21,234 nucleotides of DNA from an uncultured Vogesella sp. (lineage in GTDB: Bacteria > Pseudomonadota > Gammaproteobacteria > Burkholderiales > Chromobacteriaceae): NCBI GenBank assembly GCA_946479405.1, contig CAMLGD010000032.1, forward strand, positions 1-21,234, in the 5' to 3' direction. The translations under genes and the position numbers were made by a program. Below are positions 1 to 7,513 of the stretch, in pieces. A model generated the notes under the pieces. It saw nothing but the letters and a program-made list of their open reading frames with translations, did no database searches and was not told the DNA's origin. Each line of letters starts with the position of its first letter. The stretch's first letter is position 1.

Positions 1-54
1 CGTTATGCGCAAATGTGGCGCCTGCAGCAGGAGGGGGAGCCGGAGCCGGCCTGA
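1..54 (+). CDS. C-terminal end of an ABC transporter (exporter type), partial
   Basis: The first 17 codons are open in frame 1 and end in TGA. The encoded tail begins RYAQMWRLQQ and finishes with an acidic, proline-containing stretch. A Gly/Arg-Tyr-Ala-x-Met-Trp-x-Leu-Gln-Gln ending is typical of the region just after the nucleotide-binding domain in ABC exporters of the MsbA/ATM1 kind, where the last helix follows the H-loop. Only the extreme C terminus is in the window, so substrate and full architecture cannot be seen. A bidirectional terminator follows 24 bases later. The assignment rests on one short motif. Confidence 0.45.
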   Translation, partial: RYAQMWRLQQEGEPEPA

Positions 55-62
55 GTGCGCGT

Positions 63-71
63 TGCGGCCAA
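63..71 (-). repeat. TTGGCCGCA repeat copy (intergenic)
   Basis: Exact copy read on the minus strand, preceded by CG. It lies between the ABC gene stop and the terminator hairpin, so it is outside coding sequence. Confidence 0.75.
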
Positions 72-77
72 CGTAAA

Positions 78-110
78 ACGCCCCGCTAACTGACGGGGCG
101 TTGTGTTTTG
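78..110. terminator. Bidirectional rho-independent terminator
   Basis: An 8-bp stem ACGCCCCG (78-85) pairs with CGGGGCGT (94-101) around an 8-base loop. It is followed by a T-rich run on the plus strand and preceded by AAAA, which serves the minus strand. It sits between two convergent genes and can end both. Confidence 0.85.
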
Positions 111-114
111 TCGC

Positions 115-792
115 TTATTTGCTGGTGCTGGTTTTGTGTAGCGGCTTGCGTTTTTTTGACGCTTTCTGTTTCGCGGCCTTTGATGCTGTGACTTTGGGTT
201 TGCTGGCTTTGGCCGTGGCTGCGGCGGATGCCTTGCGCAGTTTGTTGGTCCCGGCTTTGTTGGTGCGCTGGCTGCTGCTGGCTTTCGGCAGCGCCTTGCT
301 GCCGTGCTTGCGGGTCTCGGCTGCGCTGCTGGCCTTGCGGCTGGCAAGTGTACTGGCTTTGCGCTTGGCAGCGATCCGGCCTGCTGACTTGCGTGCCGGC
401 CGCTTGCTGATGGCCTGTTGCGTCAAACGCTGGCGTTTGCCAGTAAGTTGCTTGCGCTTGGCATCACGTTTGCTTGTCTTGCCGGCGATGCGATGCCCAG
501 CTTTTGTTTTGCGCAACGTTGTCTGTGTAGTGGCCTGGCTGCGTTTAGCTGGTTTGCTGGCGGTTTTGTCTGCCTCTTGGCGCACCGGTTCGCTCTTGCT
601 CTGTGCCGGTGCTTTGGCCGGGCTCGGGTTTACCGGCGGCAATTGCAGCGGTTTTGCCTTCGGCGGCTTGGCAGCCGGGGTGGGCTGAAAATCGCCCGGT
701 AATGGCGCATCTTCGCCTTCGGCATGGCTCAAGCTGGCAGAAAATGCCATTGTGGCGATTAGTAATGCAGCAATGGTGCGAGTTAATTGCAT
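115..792 (-). CDS. Secreted, highly basic histone-H1-like protein of unknown function
   Basis: The predicted 225-residue protein starts MQLTRTIAALLIATMAFSAS and has a convincing Sec signal peptide, probably cleaved after SHA near residue 23. A proline-rich linker follows (about residues 28-60). The rest is low-complexity and dominated by Lys, Arg, Ala, Ser and Thr, with AAKRK and KASKK type runs. After the signal peptide I count over 50 Lys/Arg, fewer than ten Asp/Glu, no Cys, Trp or Tyr, and a single Phe. The tail resembles histone H1 and bacterial H1-like proteins, but those are cytoplasmic, whereas this one should be exported. An upstream extension would run into the divergent gene, so the Met at 792 is chosen, although no clear Shine-Dalgarno sequence precedes it. 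Binding to DNA, LPS or another polyanion outside the inner membrane is inference. I do not recognise a named family. Confidence 0.7.
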   Translation of the reverse strand: MQLTRTIAALLIATMAFSASLSHAEGEDAPLPGDFQPTPAAKPPKAKPLQLPPVNPSPAKAPAQSKSEPVRQEADKTASKPAKRSQATTQTTLRKTKAGHRIAGKTSKRDAKRKQLTGKRQRLTQQAISKRPARKSAGRIAAKRKASTLASRKASSAAETRKHGSKALPKASSSQRTNKAGTNKLRKASAAATAKASKPKVTASKAAKQKASKKRKPLHKTSTSK

Positions 793-832
793 GTGGATAA
801 ATTTAGCAGGCAAAACAGCGGTTATGCGGGCG

Positions 833-861
833 TTGTGGCCCCCGAATGAGGTTGTTATATT
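833..861 (+). promoter_or_regulatory. Predicted sigma-70 promoter for the amino-acid transporter
   Basis: TTGTGG (833-838) and TATATT (856-861) are separated by 17 bases in the 128-base gap between two divergent genes. The -10 element matches the consensus at five of six positions and the -35 element at three. Transcription would start about 50 bases before the substrate-binding protein. Confidence 0.5.
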
Positions 862-920
862 AGCACGCCGGTTGTTTGTGCAACGAATGGGCCGGCTATC
901 ACGCCTAGGAGAACAAGGGA

Positions 921-1742
921 ATGAAACAAAACAGAAGAACGCTGCTCGCGGGGATGTTGTTGTCCGTTTTCGCACTGGCCGGTTGTGGTCAGAAACAGGA
1001 GGCCCAGCAACAGGCTTCTGCACCGCAAGCTGCCGCGCCGGCAGCGGGGGGCGAGATGAAAGAATACGTAGTGGGCACGGATGCCAGCTACGCACCGTTC
1101 GAGTTCCAGAACGACAAGCAGGAAATTGTCGGTTTCGACATTGATGTGCTGACCGCTGTTGCGGCCAAGGGTGGCTTCAAGGTCAAGTTCGTGAATACCC
1201 CGTGGGAAGGCATGTTCGCCACCCTGCCGCAGGGTGACCGCGACATTCTGTCGTCCGCCATCACCATCACCGACGAGCGCAAGCAGAGCATGGATTTCTC
1301 CGATCCTTACTTTGAAGCACGTCAGCTGATCGCTGTTGGCAAGGGTGTGGCCGATGTGAAGTCGTTTGCTGACCTGAAGGCCAAGAAAGTGGCTGTACAG
1401 ACAGGCACGACTGGCGACGAAGTCGTGCAGAAGCTGCTGGGTAAGACCAACCCGAGCATCAAGCGCTTCGAAAGCATGCCGCTGGCACTGAAGGAACTGG
1501 AAGGTGGCGGGGTTGATGCTGCCGTGGGTGATAACGGTGTGGTGGCCAACTATGTGGCCAACAACCCGCAGCATGGCATGGTGACGGTGGAAGACACCAA
1601 GAGCTTTGCGCCCGAGTATTATGGCTTTGCGGTAAACAAGGGCAACAAGGAACTGCTGGACAAGATCAACGCCGGTATCAAGGCCGTCAAGGCTGATGGT
1701 ACTTACGACCAGATCTTCAAAAAGTACTTCGGTACCAAATAA
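921..1742 (+). CDS. Amino-acid ABC transporter, substrate-binding lipoprotein (family 3)
   Basis: The 273-residue product is the periplasmic binding component of a polar amino-acid importer. The N terminus has basic residues, a hydrophobic stretch and a lipobox LAGC, so the mature protein should be lipid-anchored at the Cys near residue 22. A Gln/Ala-rich linker follows. The solute-binding family 3 fold starts near residue 47 with YVVGTDASYAPFEF, then GFDIDV, DRDILSSAITITDERK and MDFSDPYFEA, which are the typical ligand-pocket segments of the GlnH/ArtJ/HisJ group. The start is supported by AGGAGA at 907-912. The exact substrate (glutamine, arginine, histidine or cystine) cannot be told from these motifs. 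A terminator separates it from the permease gene, which should make this component the more abundant one. Confidence 0.92.
   Translation: MKQNRRTLLAGMLLSVFALAGCGQKQEAQQQASAPQAAAPAAGGEMKEYVVGTDASYAPFEFQNDKQEIVGFDIDVLTAVAAKGGFKVKFVNTPWEGMFATLPQGDRDILSSAITITDERKQSMDFSDPYFEARQLIAVGKGVADVKSFADLKAKKVAVQTGTTGDEVVQKLLGKTNPSIKRFESMPLALKELEGGGVDAAVGDNGVVANYVANNPQHGMVTVEDTKSFAPEYYGFAVNKGNKELLDKINAGIKAVKADGTYDQIFKKYFGTK
1160..1168 (-). repeat. TTGGCCGCA repeat copy (coding)
   Basis: Exact copy on the minus strand inside the substrate-binding protein gene. It is the only copy preceded by C instead of G. Confidence 0.6.
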
Positions 1743-1751
1743 CAAGTTGTC

Positions 1752-1793
1752 GCAAACGGCGGGTCTGGGTTGCAGGCCCGCCGTTTGCTTTTA
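1752..1793 (+). terminator. Intra-operon rho-independent terminator or attenuator
   Basis: A perfect 12-bp stem GCAAACGGCGGG (1752-1763) pairs with CCCGCCGTTTGC (1777-1788) and is followed by TTTTA. It lies between the binding-protein and permease genes, with the permease Shine-Dalgarno immediately after. Partial read-through would give the usual excess of binding protein over membrane component. Confidence 0.85.
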
Positions 1794-1812
1794 GTATCCG
1801 GGAGGGACAAGC

Positions 1813-2556
1813 ATGGATTTCCGCTGGGGCATGATTGCCGAGTACGCGCCGCTGTTTATTGACGGCGTGAAAATGACGATGGGTATTACGGTAATCGCCG
1901 TGGTGTTTGGCACCCTGATCGGCTTGTTCATGGGGATGGCGCGACTGGCCGAGGCCAAGCACGGCGGCATGAAGTACTTCCTCAAGTTTGGTGTGCGTAT
2001 GCCAGCGGGGGCTTATGTTGCCTTTTTCCGTGGCACGCCGCTGTTTGTACAGATTCTGCTGATTCACTTCGCGCTGATGCCGATGCTGATTCATCCGACC
2101 GACGGCCTGTTGCTCAATGGCGATGTCGCGAGAGAGATTCGCCAGAACTATGGTGCTTTCCTGTCTGGCCTGGTGGCACTGACGCTGAATGCCGGTGCCT
2201 ACATCACTGAGATTTTTCGCGCCGGTATTCAGTCCATTGACAGGGGGCAAATGGAGGCTGCGCGCTCGCTGGGGCTGTCCTACGGCCAGACCATGAAGTT
2301 CGTGATCGTGCCGCAGGCATTCCGCCGCATGCTGCCGCCGCTGGGTAACGAAGCCATCATGCTGCTGAAAGACAGCTCGCTGGTGTCGGCTATCGGGCTG
2401 GCGGAACTGGCGTTTGCCGCGCGTACCGTGGCCGGGGTGTACTCGCGCTACTGGGAGCCGTATCTGACCATTTCCTTCATCTACCTGGCGCTGACCATGC
2501 TGATGGCGTGGGGGATTGGCCGGCTGGAGAAAAAGCTGCAGATCGGTGCTCGCTAA
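1813..2556 (+). CDS. Amino-acid ABC transporter, permease (HisM/GlnP family)
   Basis: This 247-residue integral membrane protein is the inner-membrane channel for the binding protein encoded just upstream. It begins with an amphipathic segment and a first membrane helix around residues 20-40. The motif AFFRGTPLFVQ near residues 75-85 is characteristic of polar amino-acid permeases. The cytoplasmic EAA loop is clear (AGIQSIDRGQMEAARSLGLS, about residues 137-156), as is PQAFRRMLPPLGNE after it. The EAA loop is where the ATPase docks, but no ATPase gene follows here. The start is supported by GGGAGGG at 1800-1806. Length and motifs are normal for the family. Confidence 0.92.
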   Translation: MDFRWGMIAEYAPLFIDGVKMTMGITVIAVVFGTLIGLFMGMARLAEAKHGGMKYFLKFGVRMPAGAYVAFFRGTPLFVQILLIHFALMPMLIHPTDGLLLNGDVAREIRQNYGAFLSGLVALTLNAGAYITEIFRAGIQSIDRGQMEAARSLGLSYGQTMKFVIVPQAFRRMLPPLGNEAIMLLKDSSLVSAIGLAELAFAARTVAGVYSRYWEPYLTISFIYLALTMLMAWGIGRLEKKLQIGAR

Positions 2557-2572
2557 GCGTTGCTGCAGTCTG

Positions 2573-2602
2573 AAAAAGGCCGGATTTCTCCGGCCTTTTT
2601 TG
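2573..2602 (+). terminator. Rho-independent terminator after the transporter operon
   Basis: An 11-bp stem AAAAAGGCCGG (2573-2583) pairs with CCGGCCTTTTT (2590-2600) around a 6-base loop, giving a continuous T-tract. It closes the two-gene transporter unit before gyrA. Confidence 0.9.
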
Positions 2603-2644
2603 CGCCTGTCATCCGGTGTCGCAGCCGCTTGCAGCAGGGCTTTG

Positions 2645-2653
2645 TGGTAGAAT
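2645..2653 (+). promoter_or_regulatory. Extended -10 promoter element for gyrA
   Basis: TGGTAGAAT combines a TGn extension with a -10 hexamer matching the consensus at four of six positions, 35 bases before the gyrA ATG. The only TTG-like -35 candidate (2629-2634) is too close, which fits an extended -10 promoter. Confidence 0.45.
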
Positions 2654-2687
2654 GCGACCATATTTTTGCTCACGTTAACGGATTTCC

Positions 2688-5291
2688 ATGACCGATCAGC
2701 TTTTTGCCAAGGAAACACTGCCCGTCAGCCTGGAAGAGGAGATGCGCCGCTCCTATCTCGATTACGCCATGAGTGTGATCGTTGGTCGCGCCCTGCCAGA
2801 CGTGCGGGACGGCCTGAAACCGGTGCATCGTCGTGTGCTGTTTGCCATGCACGAGCTGTCCAATGACTGGAACCGCGCCTACAAGAAGTCTGCCCGTATC
2901 GTGGGCGATGTGATCGGTAAGTACCACCCGCACGGCGACTCTGCGGTGTACGACACCATCGTGCGTATGGCACAGGATTTCTCGCTACGTTATCCGCTGG
3001 TGGATGGCCAGGGTAACTTTGGTTCGGTGGACGGTGACAACGCCGCTGCCATGCGATACACCGAAATCCGCATGGCGCGCATCGCGCACGAGCTGATGGC
3101 GGACATCGAGAAGGAAACCGTCGATTTCGGCCCCAACTACGATGGTTCCGAACAGGAACCGTTGATCATGCCGTCGCGCATTCCCAACCTGCTGATCAAC
3201 GGCGCCGCAGGTATCGCAGTGGGCATGGCGACCAATATTCCGCCGCACAACATCACCGAGGTGATCGATGGCTGTCTGGCACTGCTGGCCAATAGCGAGC
3301 TGACCATCGATGAGCTGATCGACATCATCCCGGCGCCGGACTTCCCGACCGCCGGCATCATCTACGGTACCGCCGGCATCAAGGAAGGCTACCGCACCGG
3401 TCGCGGCCGCGCCATCATGCGTGCCCGCGTGCACTTCGAGGATATCGGCAAGGGCGACCGCCAGGCCATCATCGTCGACGAAATTCCGTACCAGGTGAAC
3501 AAGGCGCGTCTGCTGGAGCGTATCAGCGAGCTGGTGCGTGACAAGCAGATCGAGGGCATTTCCGACCTGCGCGACGAGTCGGACAAGTCCGGCATGCGCG
3601 TGGTGATCGAGCTCAAGCGCGGCGAAATGCCGGAGGTGGTGCTGAACCACCTGTACAAGCAGACCCAGCTGCAGGACAGCTTCGGCATCAATATGGTGGC
3701 GCTGGTCGACGGCCAGCCGCGCCTGCTGAACCTGAAGCAGATCATCGAGGAGTTCCTGCGTCATCGCCGCGAGGTGGTGACCCGTCGTACCATTTTCGAA
3801 CTGCGCAAGGCGCGCGAACGCGGTCATATCCTGGAAGGTCTGGCCGTGGCGCTGTCCAACGTGGACGAGATCATCGCGCTGATCAAGGCGTCGGATGCGC
3901 CGCCGCAGGCCAAGGCCGCGCTGATGGCCAAAGCCTGGCGCTCCGAACTGGTGGAAAGCATGCTTGCTCGTGTGGACCAGACCCAGGCGCGCCCGGACGG
4001 CTTGGCCGAGAACTTCGGCCTGCATCCGGATGGCTACTACCTGTCCGAGGTACAGGCACAGGCGATCCTGGATCTTCGTCTGCAGCGCCTGACCGGCCTG
4101 GAGCAGGACAAGATTGTCGGCGAATACCGCGAGATCATGGACACCATCATGGACCTGATCGACATCCTGGCCCGCCCGGAGCGCATCAATCAGATCATCA
4201 ACGACGAACTGAATGCCATCAAGCTGCAGTACGGCGATGCGCGTCGTTCCGAGATCGAGCCGTTTGGCGGCGACATCAATATCGAAGACCTGATCACCCC
4301 GCAGGACATGGTGGTAACGGTAACCCACGGCGGCTACCTGAAGGCGCAGCCGGTGGACGACTACCAGTCGCAGCGCCGCGGCGGTCGTGGCAAGCAGGCT
4401 GCTGCCACCAAGGACGACGATTTCATCGATACCCTGTTCGTGGCCAATACCCACAACTACGTGCTGTGCTTCTCCAGCTTTGGCCGTTGCTACTGGATCA
4501 AGGTGTACGATATGCCGCAGGGCGGCCGCACCAGCCGTGGCAAGCCGATTGTCAACGTACTGCCGCTGGCCGATGGTGAGAAGATCAACGCCATGCTGCC
4601 GGTGAAGGCGTTTGCCGAAGACCAGTACGTGTTCATGTGCACCGCCAATGGCACCGTCAAGAAAACCCCGCTGGCCGATTTCTCCCGTCCGCGCAGCGCC
4701 GGCATCATTGCGGTGAACCTGGACGAGGGCGATTACCTGGTGGGCGTGGCACTGACCGGCGGTAGCGACCAGATCATGTTGTTCTCCAACGGTGGCAAGG
4801 CGGTGCGCTTTGATGAAAGCAATGTGCGCGCCATGGGCCGTAACGCCACCGGTGTACGCGGTATGGCGCTGGCCGAAGGGCAGCAGGTGATTTCGCTGCT
4901 GGTGGCTAACAGCGACGAGCAGCAAGTGTTGACGGCCAGCGATGGCGGCTATGGCAAGCGTACCCGGGTGGGCGAGTTCCGCCATACCAGCCGTGGCACC
5001 CAGGGCGTGATCGCCATGGATCTCACCGACAAGACCGGCCTGGCGCTGGTGACCGCCAGCCTGGTGGAAGACAGCGACGACGTGATGCTGATCACCACCG
5101 GTGGTGTGCTGATTCGTACCAAGGTGGCCGAGGTACGTGAAACCGGCCGTTCCGCGCAGGGTGTCCGCCTGATCAATCTGGACGAGGGCGAGAAGCTGAT
5201 CTGTCTGGTGAAGGTGGCGGAGAGCGAGGAAGAGGTCGAAGGCGAGGGCGACGAGTCTGCGGCCAACGTTGACGCGGGCGAGGAAGCCTGA
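2688..5291 (+). CDS. gyrA: DNA gyrase subunit A
   Basis: The 867-residue protein is the DNA cleavage and rejoining subunit of gyrase, which forms an A2B2 complex and introduces negative supercoils. The opening segment, [19 protein letters not shown], is canonical. The catalytic tyrosine is Tyr124 in [10 protein letters not shown]. The quinolone-resistance region reads [11 protein letters not shown], with Ser85 and Asp89 at the positions of E. coli Ser83 and Asp87, so it is wild type for the common resistance changes. The GyrA box QRRGGRG begins near residue 562 and opens the C-terminal beta-pinwheel. The last 25 residues are strongly acidic, a regulatory tail seen in other GyrA proteins. It has its own promoter region and is followed after two bases by a thioesterase gene, so the three genes are probably one transcript. 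Confidence 0.98.
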   Translation: MTDQLFAKETLPVSLEEEMRRSYLDYAMSVIVGRALPDVRDGLKPVHRRVLFAMHELSNDWNRAYKKSARIVGDVIGKYHPHGDSAVYDTIVRMAQDFSLRYPLVDGQGNFGSVDGDNAAAMRYTEIRMARIAHELMADIEKETVDFGPNYDGSEQEPLIMPSRIPNLLINGAAGIAVGMATNIPPHNITEVIDGCLALLANSELTIDELIDIIPAPDFPTAGIIYGTAGIKEGYRTGRGRAIMRARVHFEDIGKGDRQAIIVDEIPYQVNKARLLERISELVRDKQIEGISDLRDESDKSGMRVVIELKRGEMPEVVLNHLYKQTQLQDSFGINMVALVDGQPRLLNLKQIIEEFLRHRREVVTRRTIFELRKARERGHILEGLAVALSNVDEIIALIKASDAPPQAKAALMAKAWRSELVESMLARVDQTQARPDGLAENFGLHPDGYYLSEVQAQAILDLRLQRLTGLEQDKIVGEYREIMDTIMDLIDILARPERINQIINDELNAIKLQYGDARRSEIEPFGGDINIEDLITPQDMVVTVTHGGYLKAQPVDDYQSQRRGGRGKQAAATKDDDFIDTLFVANTHNYVLCFSSFGRCYWIKVYDMPQGGRTSRGKPIVNVLPLADGEKINAMLPVKAFAEDQYVFMCTANGTVKKTPLADFSRPRSAGIIAVNLDEGDYLVGVALTGGSDQIMLFSNGGKAVRFDESNVRAMGRNATGVRGMALAEGQQVISLLVANSDEQQVLTASDGGYGKRTRVGEFRHTSRGTQGVIAMDLTDKTGLALVTASLVEDSDDVMLITTGGVLIRTKVAEVRETGRSAQGVRLINLDEGEKLICLVKVAESEEEVEGEGDESAANVDAGEEA
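5258..5266 (-). repeat. TTGGCCGCA repeat copy (coding)
   Basis: Exact copy on the minus strand, preceded by CG. It lies in the variable acidic tail of gyrA, where the coding constraint is low. Confidence 0.7.
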
Positions 5292-5293
5292 GC

Positions 5294-5764
5294 ATGAGTC
5301 AGGCACCTGCCAACGCGGCATTGCTGCAGGCGATGGGCGAGTTGTTCGTCTCGTTTCCGCATTGTGTGACGCTGGGCTTCCAGTATCTGGGCACTGTGGA
5401 TCGCAAGCCGACACTGAAAGTGGAGTGGCGTGACGAGCTGGTGGGCAACCCGGCCACCGGCGTGGTGCACGGTGGGGTAATCACCTCTATCGTCGATACC
5501 TGTAGCGGTATTGCGGTGACCGCGCACATGACCGAGCTGGAAACCATTGCCACGCTGGATCTGCGCATCGACTACCTGAAGGCGGCCACGCCGGGCAAGG
5601 CCATCTACTGCACAGCGGAGTGCTACCGGATGGCCAACCAGATCGCGTTCACCCGTGCGGTGTGCTATCACGACAGCCCGGATGACCCGATTGCCCACGG
5701 TGTGGCCACCTTCATGCGCGATTCCAACCCCAAGCCGATGTTGGCCGCGGAGGGCAAGTCATGA
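5294..5764 (+). CDS. PaaI-type hotdog-fold thioesterase
   Basis: This 156-residue protein belongs to the PaaI/hotdog thioesterase superfamily, whose members hydrolyse acyl-CoA or related thioesters. The diagnostic HGG segment is present (TGVVHGGVITSIVDTCSG, about residues 55-72), where the conserved helix carries the catalytic acidic residue. The second half has the expected strand pattern (ATLDLRIDYLKAA, TAECYR, ITFTR-like AFTRAVCY). It starts two bases after the gyrA stop, and its own stop overlaps the ATG of a second hotdog gene, so expression should be coupled. The physiological substrate is unknown. A link to gyrase function is not implied by the family. Confidence 0.85.
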   Translation: MSQAPANAALLQAMGELFVSFPHCVTLGFQYLGTVDRKPTLKVEWRDELVGNPATGVVHGGVITSIVDTCSGIAVTAHMTELETIATLDLRIDYLKAATPGKAIYCTAECYRMANQIAFTRAVCYHDSPDDPIAHGVATFMRDSNPKPMLAAEGKS

Positions 5765-6207
5765 GCGCTTTCATGGAAAGCTTCACCCAGCTGCGCGACG
5801 AGAAGCGCTACGCTGAAATCATCGCGGCTGTGCCGTATGCGCAGCTGATGGGGGTGGAGTTTGGCGAGACGGAAGATGGCGAGCTGCAGTTCCGGCTGCC
5901 GTTCTACGAGCGCAATGTCGGCAATGTGACCCTGCCGGCCCTGCATGGCGGCCTGATCGGTGGTTTCCTGGAAAATGCCGCGCTGCTGCACCTGATGTGG
6001 AACAGCGAGTCGCGGGAAGCGCCGAAGATCGTCGATTTTTCGCTGGACTATCTGCGCTCCGGTCGTGCCCGGGCGCTGTTTGCCCGCTGCGAGATCACCA
6101 AGCAGGGCAAGCGCGTGGCACATGTGTTGATCGAGGCGTGGCAGGACGACCGCAGCAAACCGGTGGCGGTGGCGCGTGCCCACTTCCTGCTGAGCTCCAG
6201 TAGTTAA
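5761..6207 (+). CDS. Second PaaI-type hotdog-fold thioesterase
   Basis: The 148-residue product is another hotdog-fold protein, related to but clearly diverged from its upstream neighbour. It carries the HGG motif in LPALHGGLIGGFLENAA (about residues 59-75) and the later strands IVDFSLDYLRSGRARALFA. Its ATG overlaps the preceding stop as ATGA. Tandem PaaI-like genes could form a heteromer or act on different acyl chains; neither can be decided here. A terminator hairpin starts nine bases after the stop. Confidence 0.82.
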   Translation: MSAFMESFTQLRDEKRYAEIIAAVPYAQLMGVEFGETEDGELQFRLPFYERNVGNVTLPALHGGLIGGFLENAALLHLMWNSESREAPKIVDFSLDYLRSGRARALFARCEITKQGKRVAHVLIEAWQDDRSKPVAVARAHFLLSSSS

Positions 6208-6215
6208 CAAACAAA

Positions 6216-6244
6216 AAGCCACGCGTCATTGCGTGGCTTGTTCG
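6216..6244 (+). terminator. Weak rho-independent terminator after the gyrA cluster
   Basis: A 9-bp stem AAGCCACGC (6216-6224) pairs with GCGTGGCTT (6231-6239) around a 6-base loop. The T-tract is short and interrupted (TTGTTCG), so read-through into serC is likely. Confidence 0.65.
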
Positions 6245-6274
6245 TATCAGAAGACAAAGAGACAGAGGTCTGAC

Positions 6275-7360
6275 ATGGCAAAAGTGTACAACTTCTCAGC
6301 CGGGCCGGCGGTGCTGCCGCACGAGGTTCTGGCGACAGCACAGGCAGAACTGCTGGATTGGCACGGCTCCGGCATGTCGGTGATGGAAATGAGCCATCGC
6401 GGCAAGGAGTTCATGGAAATCATCCACGAAGCCGAGCAGGACTTGCGTGAGCTGCTGCAAGTGCCGGCTGGCTACAAGGTGCTGTTCCTGCAGGGCGGTG
6501 CGTCGCAGCAGTTCTCGATGGTACCGCTGAACCTGGCCCCGGCTGACGGCGTGATCGATGTGCTGGATACCGGGCACTGGTCCAAGCTGGCAATCAAGGA
6601 AGCCAAGCGCTACACCAATGTCAATGTGGTGGCCAGCAGCAGCGACCGCAACTACGCCTACGTGCCGGCGGTGGACACCTGGCAGCGTAGTCCGAATGCC
6701 GCCTACTTCCACTACACCTCCAACGAGACCATCGGCGGCCTGCAGTACAGCGAGATTCCAGCGCTAGGCGATACTCCGCTGGTGTGCGACATGTCGTCCG
6801 ATTTCCTGTCGCGCGAAATCGACGTATCGAAGTTTGGCCTGATTTACGCTGGCGCGCAGAAGAATATCGGTCCGTCCGGCCTGACCGTGCTGATCGTGCG
6901 CGAAGACCTGCTGGGCCGCGCCCAGCCGCAGACGCCGACCATGCTCAACTACCAGATCCACGCCGATGCGGATTCGATGTACAACACCCCGGCGACCTAC
7001 CCGATCTACATCGCCGGGCTGGTGTTCAAGTGGCTGAAGGCGCGCGGCGGCATCAAGGGCATTCAGGCGCGCAACGACGAGAAAGCTGGCTTGCTGTATC
7101 ACGCCATCGATAGCAGCAACGGCTTCTACTACAGCCATATCGATGCGCCATACCGCTCCAAGATGAACGTGGTATTCCGCCTGAAGGACGATGCGCTGGA
7201 AGACGTGTTCCTGTCCGAGGCCAAGAAGAACGGCCTGGTGCAGCTCAAAGGCCACCGCTCGGTCGGCGGCATGCGCGCATCCATCTACAACGCCATGCCG
7301 ATCGAAGGCGTCAAATCGCTGGTGCACTTCATGCTGGATTTCGCCCGTCAGCACGGATGA
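6275..7360 (+). CDS. serC: Phosphoserine aminotransferase
   Basis: This pyridoxal-phosphate enzyme converts 3-phosphohydroxypyruvate and glutamate to phosphoserine (serine synthesis), and also acts in the pyridoxine pathway of proteobacteria. The ATG at 6275 is chosen because GAGG lies at 6265-6268 and the protein then opens with the family signature VYNFSAGPAVLP. The resulting 361 residues match the usual length (E. coli 362). An in-frame upstream ATG at 6233 falls in the preceding terminator and is rejected. The PLP lysine is Lys196 in AGAQKNIGPSG. Other family landmarks are GGASQQFSM, TSNETIGG and the C-terminal GHRSVGGMRASIYNAM. The gene is followed by a perfect palindrome and a terminator. 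Confidence 0.97.
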   Translation: MAKVYNFSAGPAVLPHEVLATAQAELLDWHGSGMSVMEMSHRGKEFMEIIHEAEQDLRELLQVPAGYKVLFLQGGASQQFSMVPLNLAPADGVIDVLDTGHWSKLAIKEAKRYTNVNVVASSSDRNYAYVPAVDTWQRSPNAAYFHYTSNETIGGLQYSEIPALGDTPLVCDMSSDFLSREIDVSKFGLIYAGAQKNIGPSGLTVLIVREDLLGRAQPQTPTMLNYQIHADADSMYNTPATYPIYIAGLVFKWLKARGGIKGIQARNDEKAGLLYHAIDSSNGFYYSHIDAPYRSKMNVVFRLKDDALEDVFLSEAKKNGLVQLKGHRSVGGMRASIYNAMPIEGVKSLVHFMLDFARQHG

Positions 7361-7366
7361 TTACGC

Positions 7367-7390
7367 CATGCGGCCAACGTTGGCCGCATG
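7367..7390. repeat. Perfect 24-bp palindrome made of two inverted TTGGCCGCA copies
   Basis: The copies at 7369-7377 (minus) and 7380-7388 (plus) are separated only by CG and extended by CAT/ATG, giving 12 bp of perfect dyad symmetry. It starts six bases after the serC stop. It has no T-tract of its own, but a conventional terminator begins at 7397. Confidence 0.85.
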
Positions 7391-7396
7391 CAGACT

Positions 7397-7425
7397 AGCC
7401 CGCCACCATGGCGGGCTTTTTGTTG
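7397..7425 (+). terminator. Rho-independent terminator after serC
   Basis: An 8-bp stem AGCCCGCC (7397-7404) pairs with GGCGGGCT (7410-7417) around a 5-base loop and is followed by TTTTTGTTGTT. It is the second hairpin downstream of serC. Confidence 0.88.
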
Positions 7426-7476
7426 TTCAGCAAAACGATCAATCTGTTTCCGGCGAAAGCTGGCGGTGCGGCGAAA

Positions 7477-7489
7477 ATGGTTGCACCAT
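7477..7489. promoter_or_regulatory. Small inverted repeat upstream of the MFS gene
   Basis: ATGGT (7477-7481) and ACCAT (7485-7489) flank TGC, 25 bases before the MFS start codon. It could be an operator, but it is short and I see no good -35/-10 pair to anchor it. Confidence 0.2.
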
Positions 7490-7513
7490 GCGCAAAATCG
7501 TTAAGGAAAAATC

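Noticed and set aside
101..688. Plus-strand open frame of about 195 codons with hydrophobic sequence
   Set aside because: It is the reverse of the Lys/Ala-rich gene; Leu- and Ala-rich translation is what an antisense of such codons gives. The minus-strand signal peptide and terminator placement favour the other strand.
2985..5414. Long minus-strand open frame of about 809 codons
   Set aside because: It is the antisense shadow of gyrA; the protein is His/Gln-rich without any recognisable domain.
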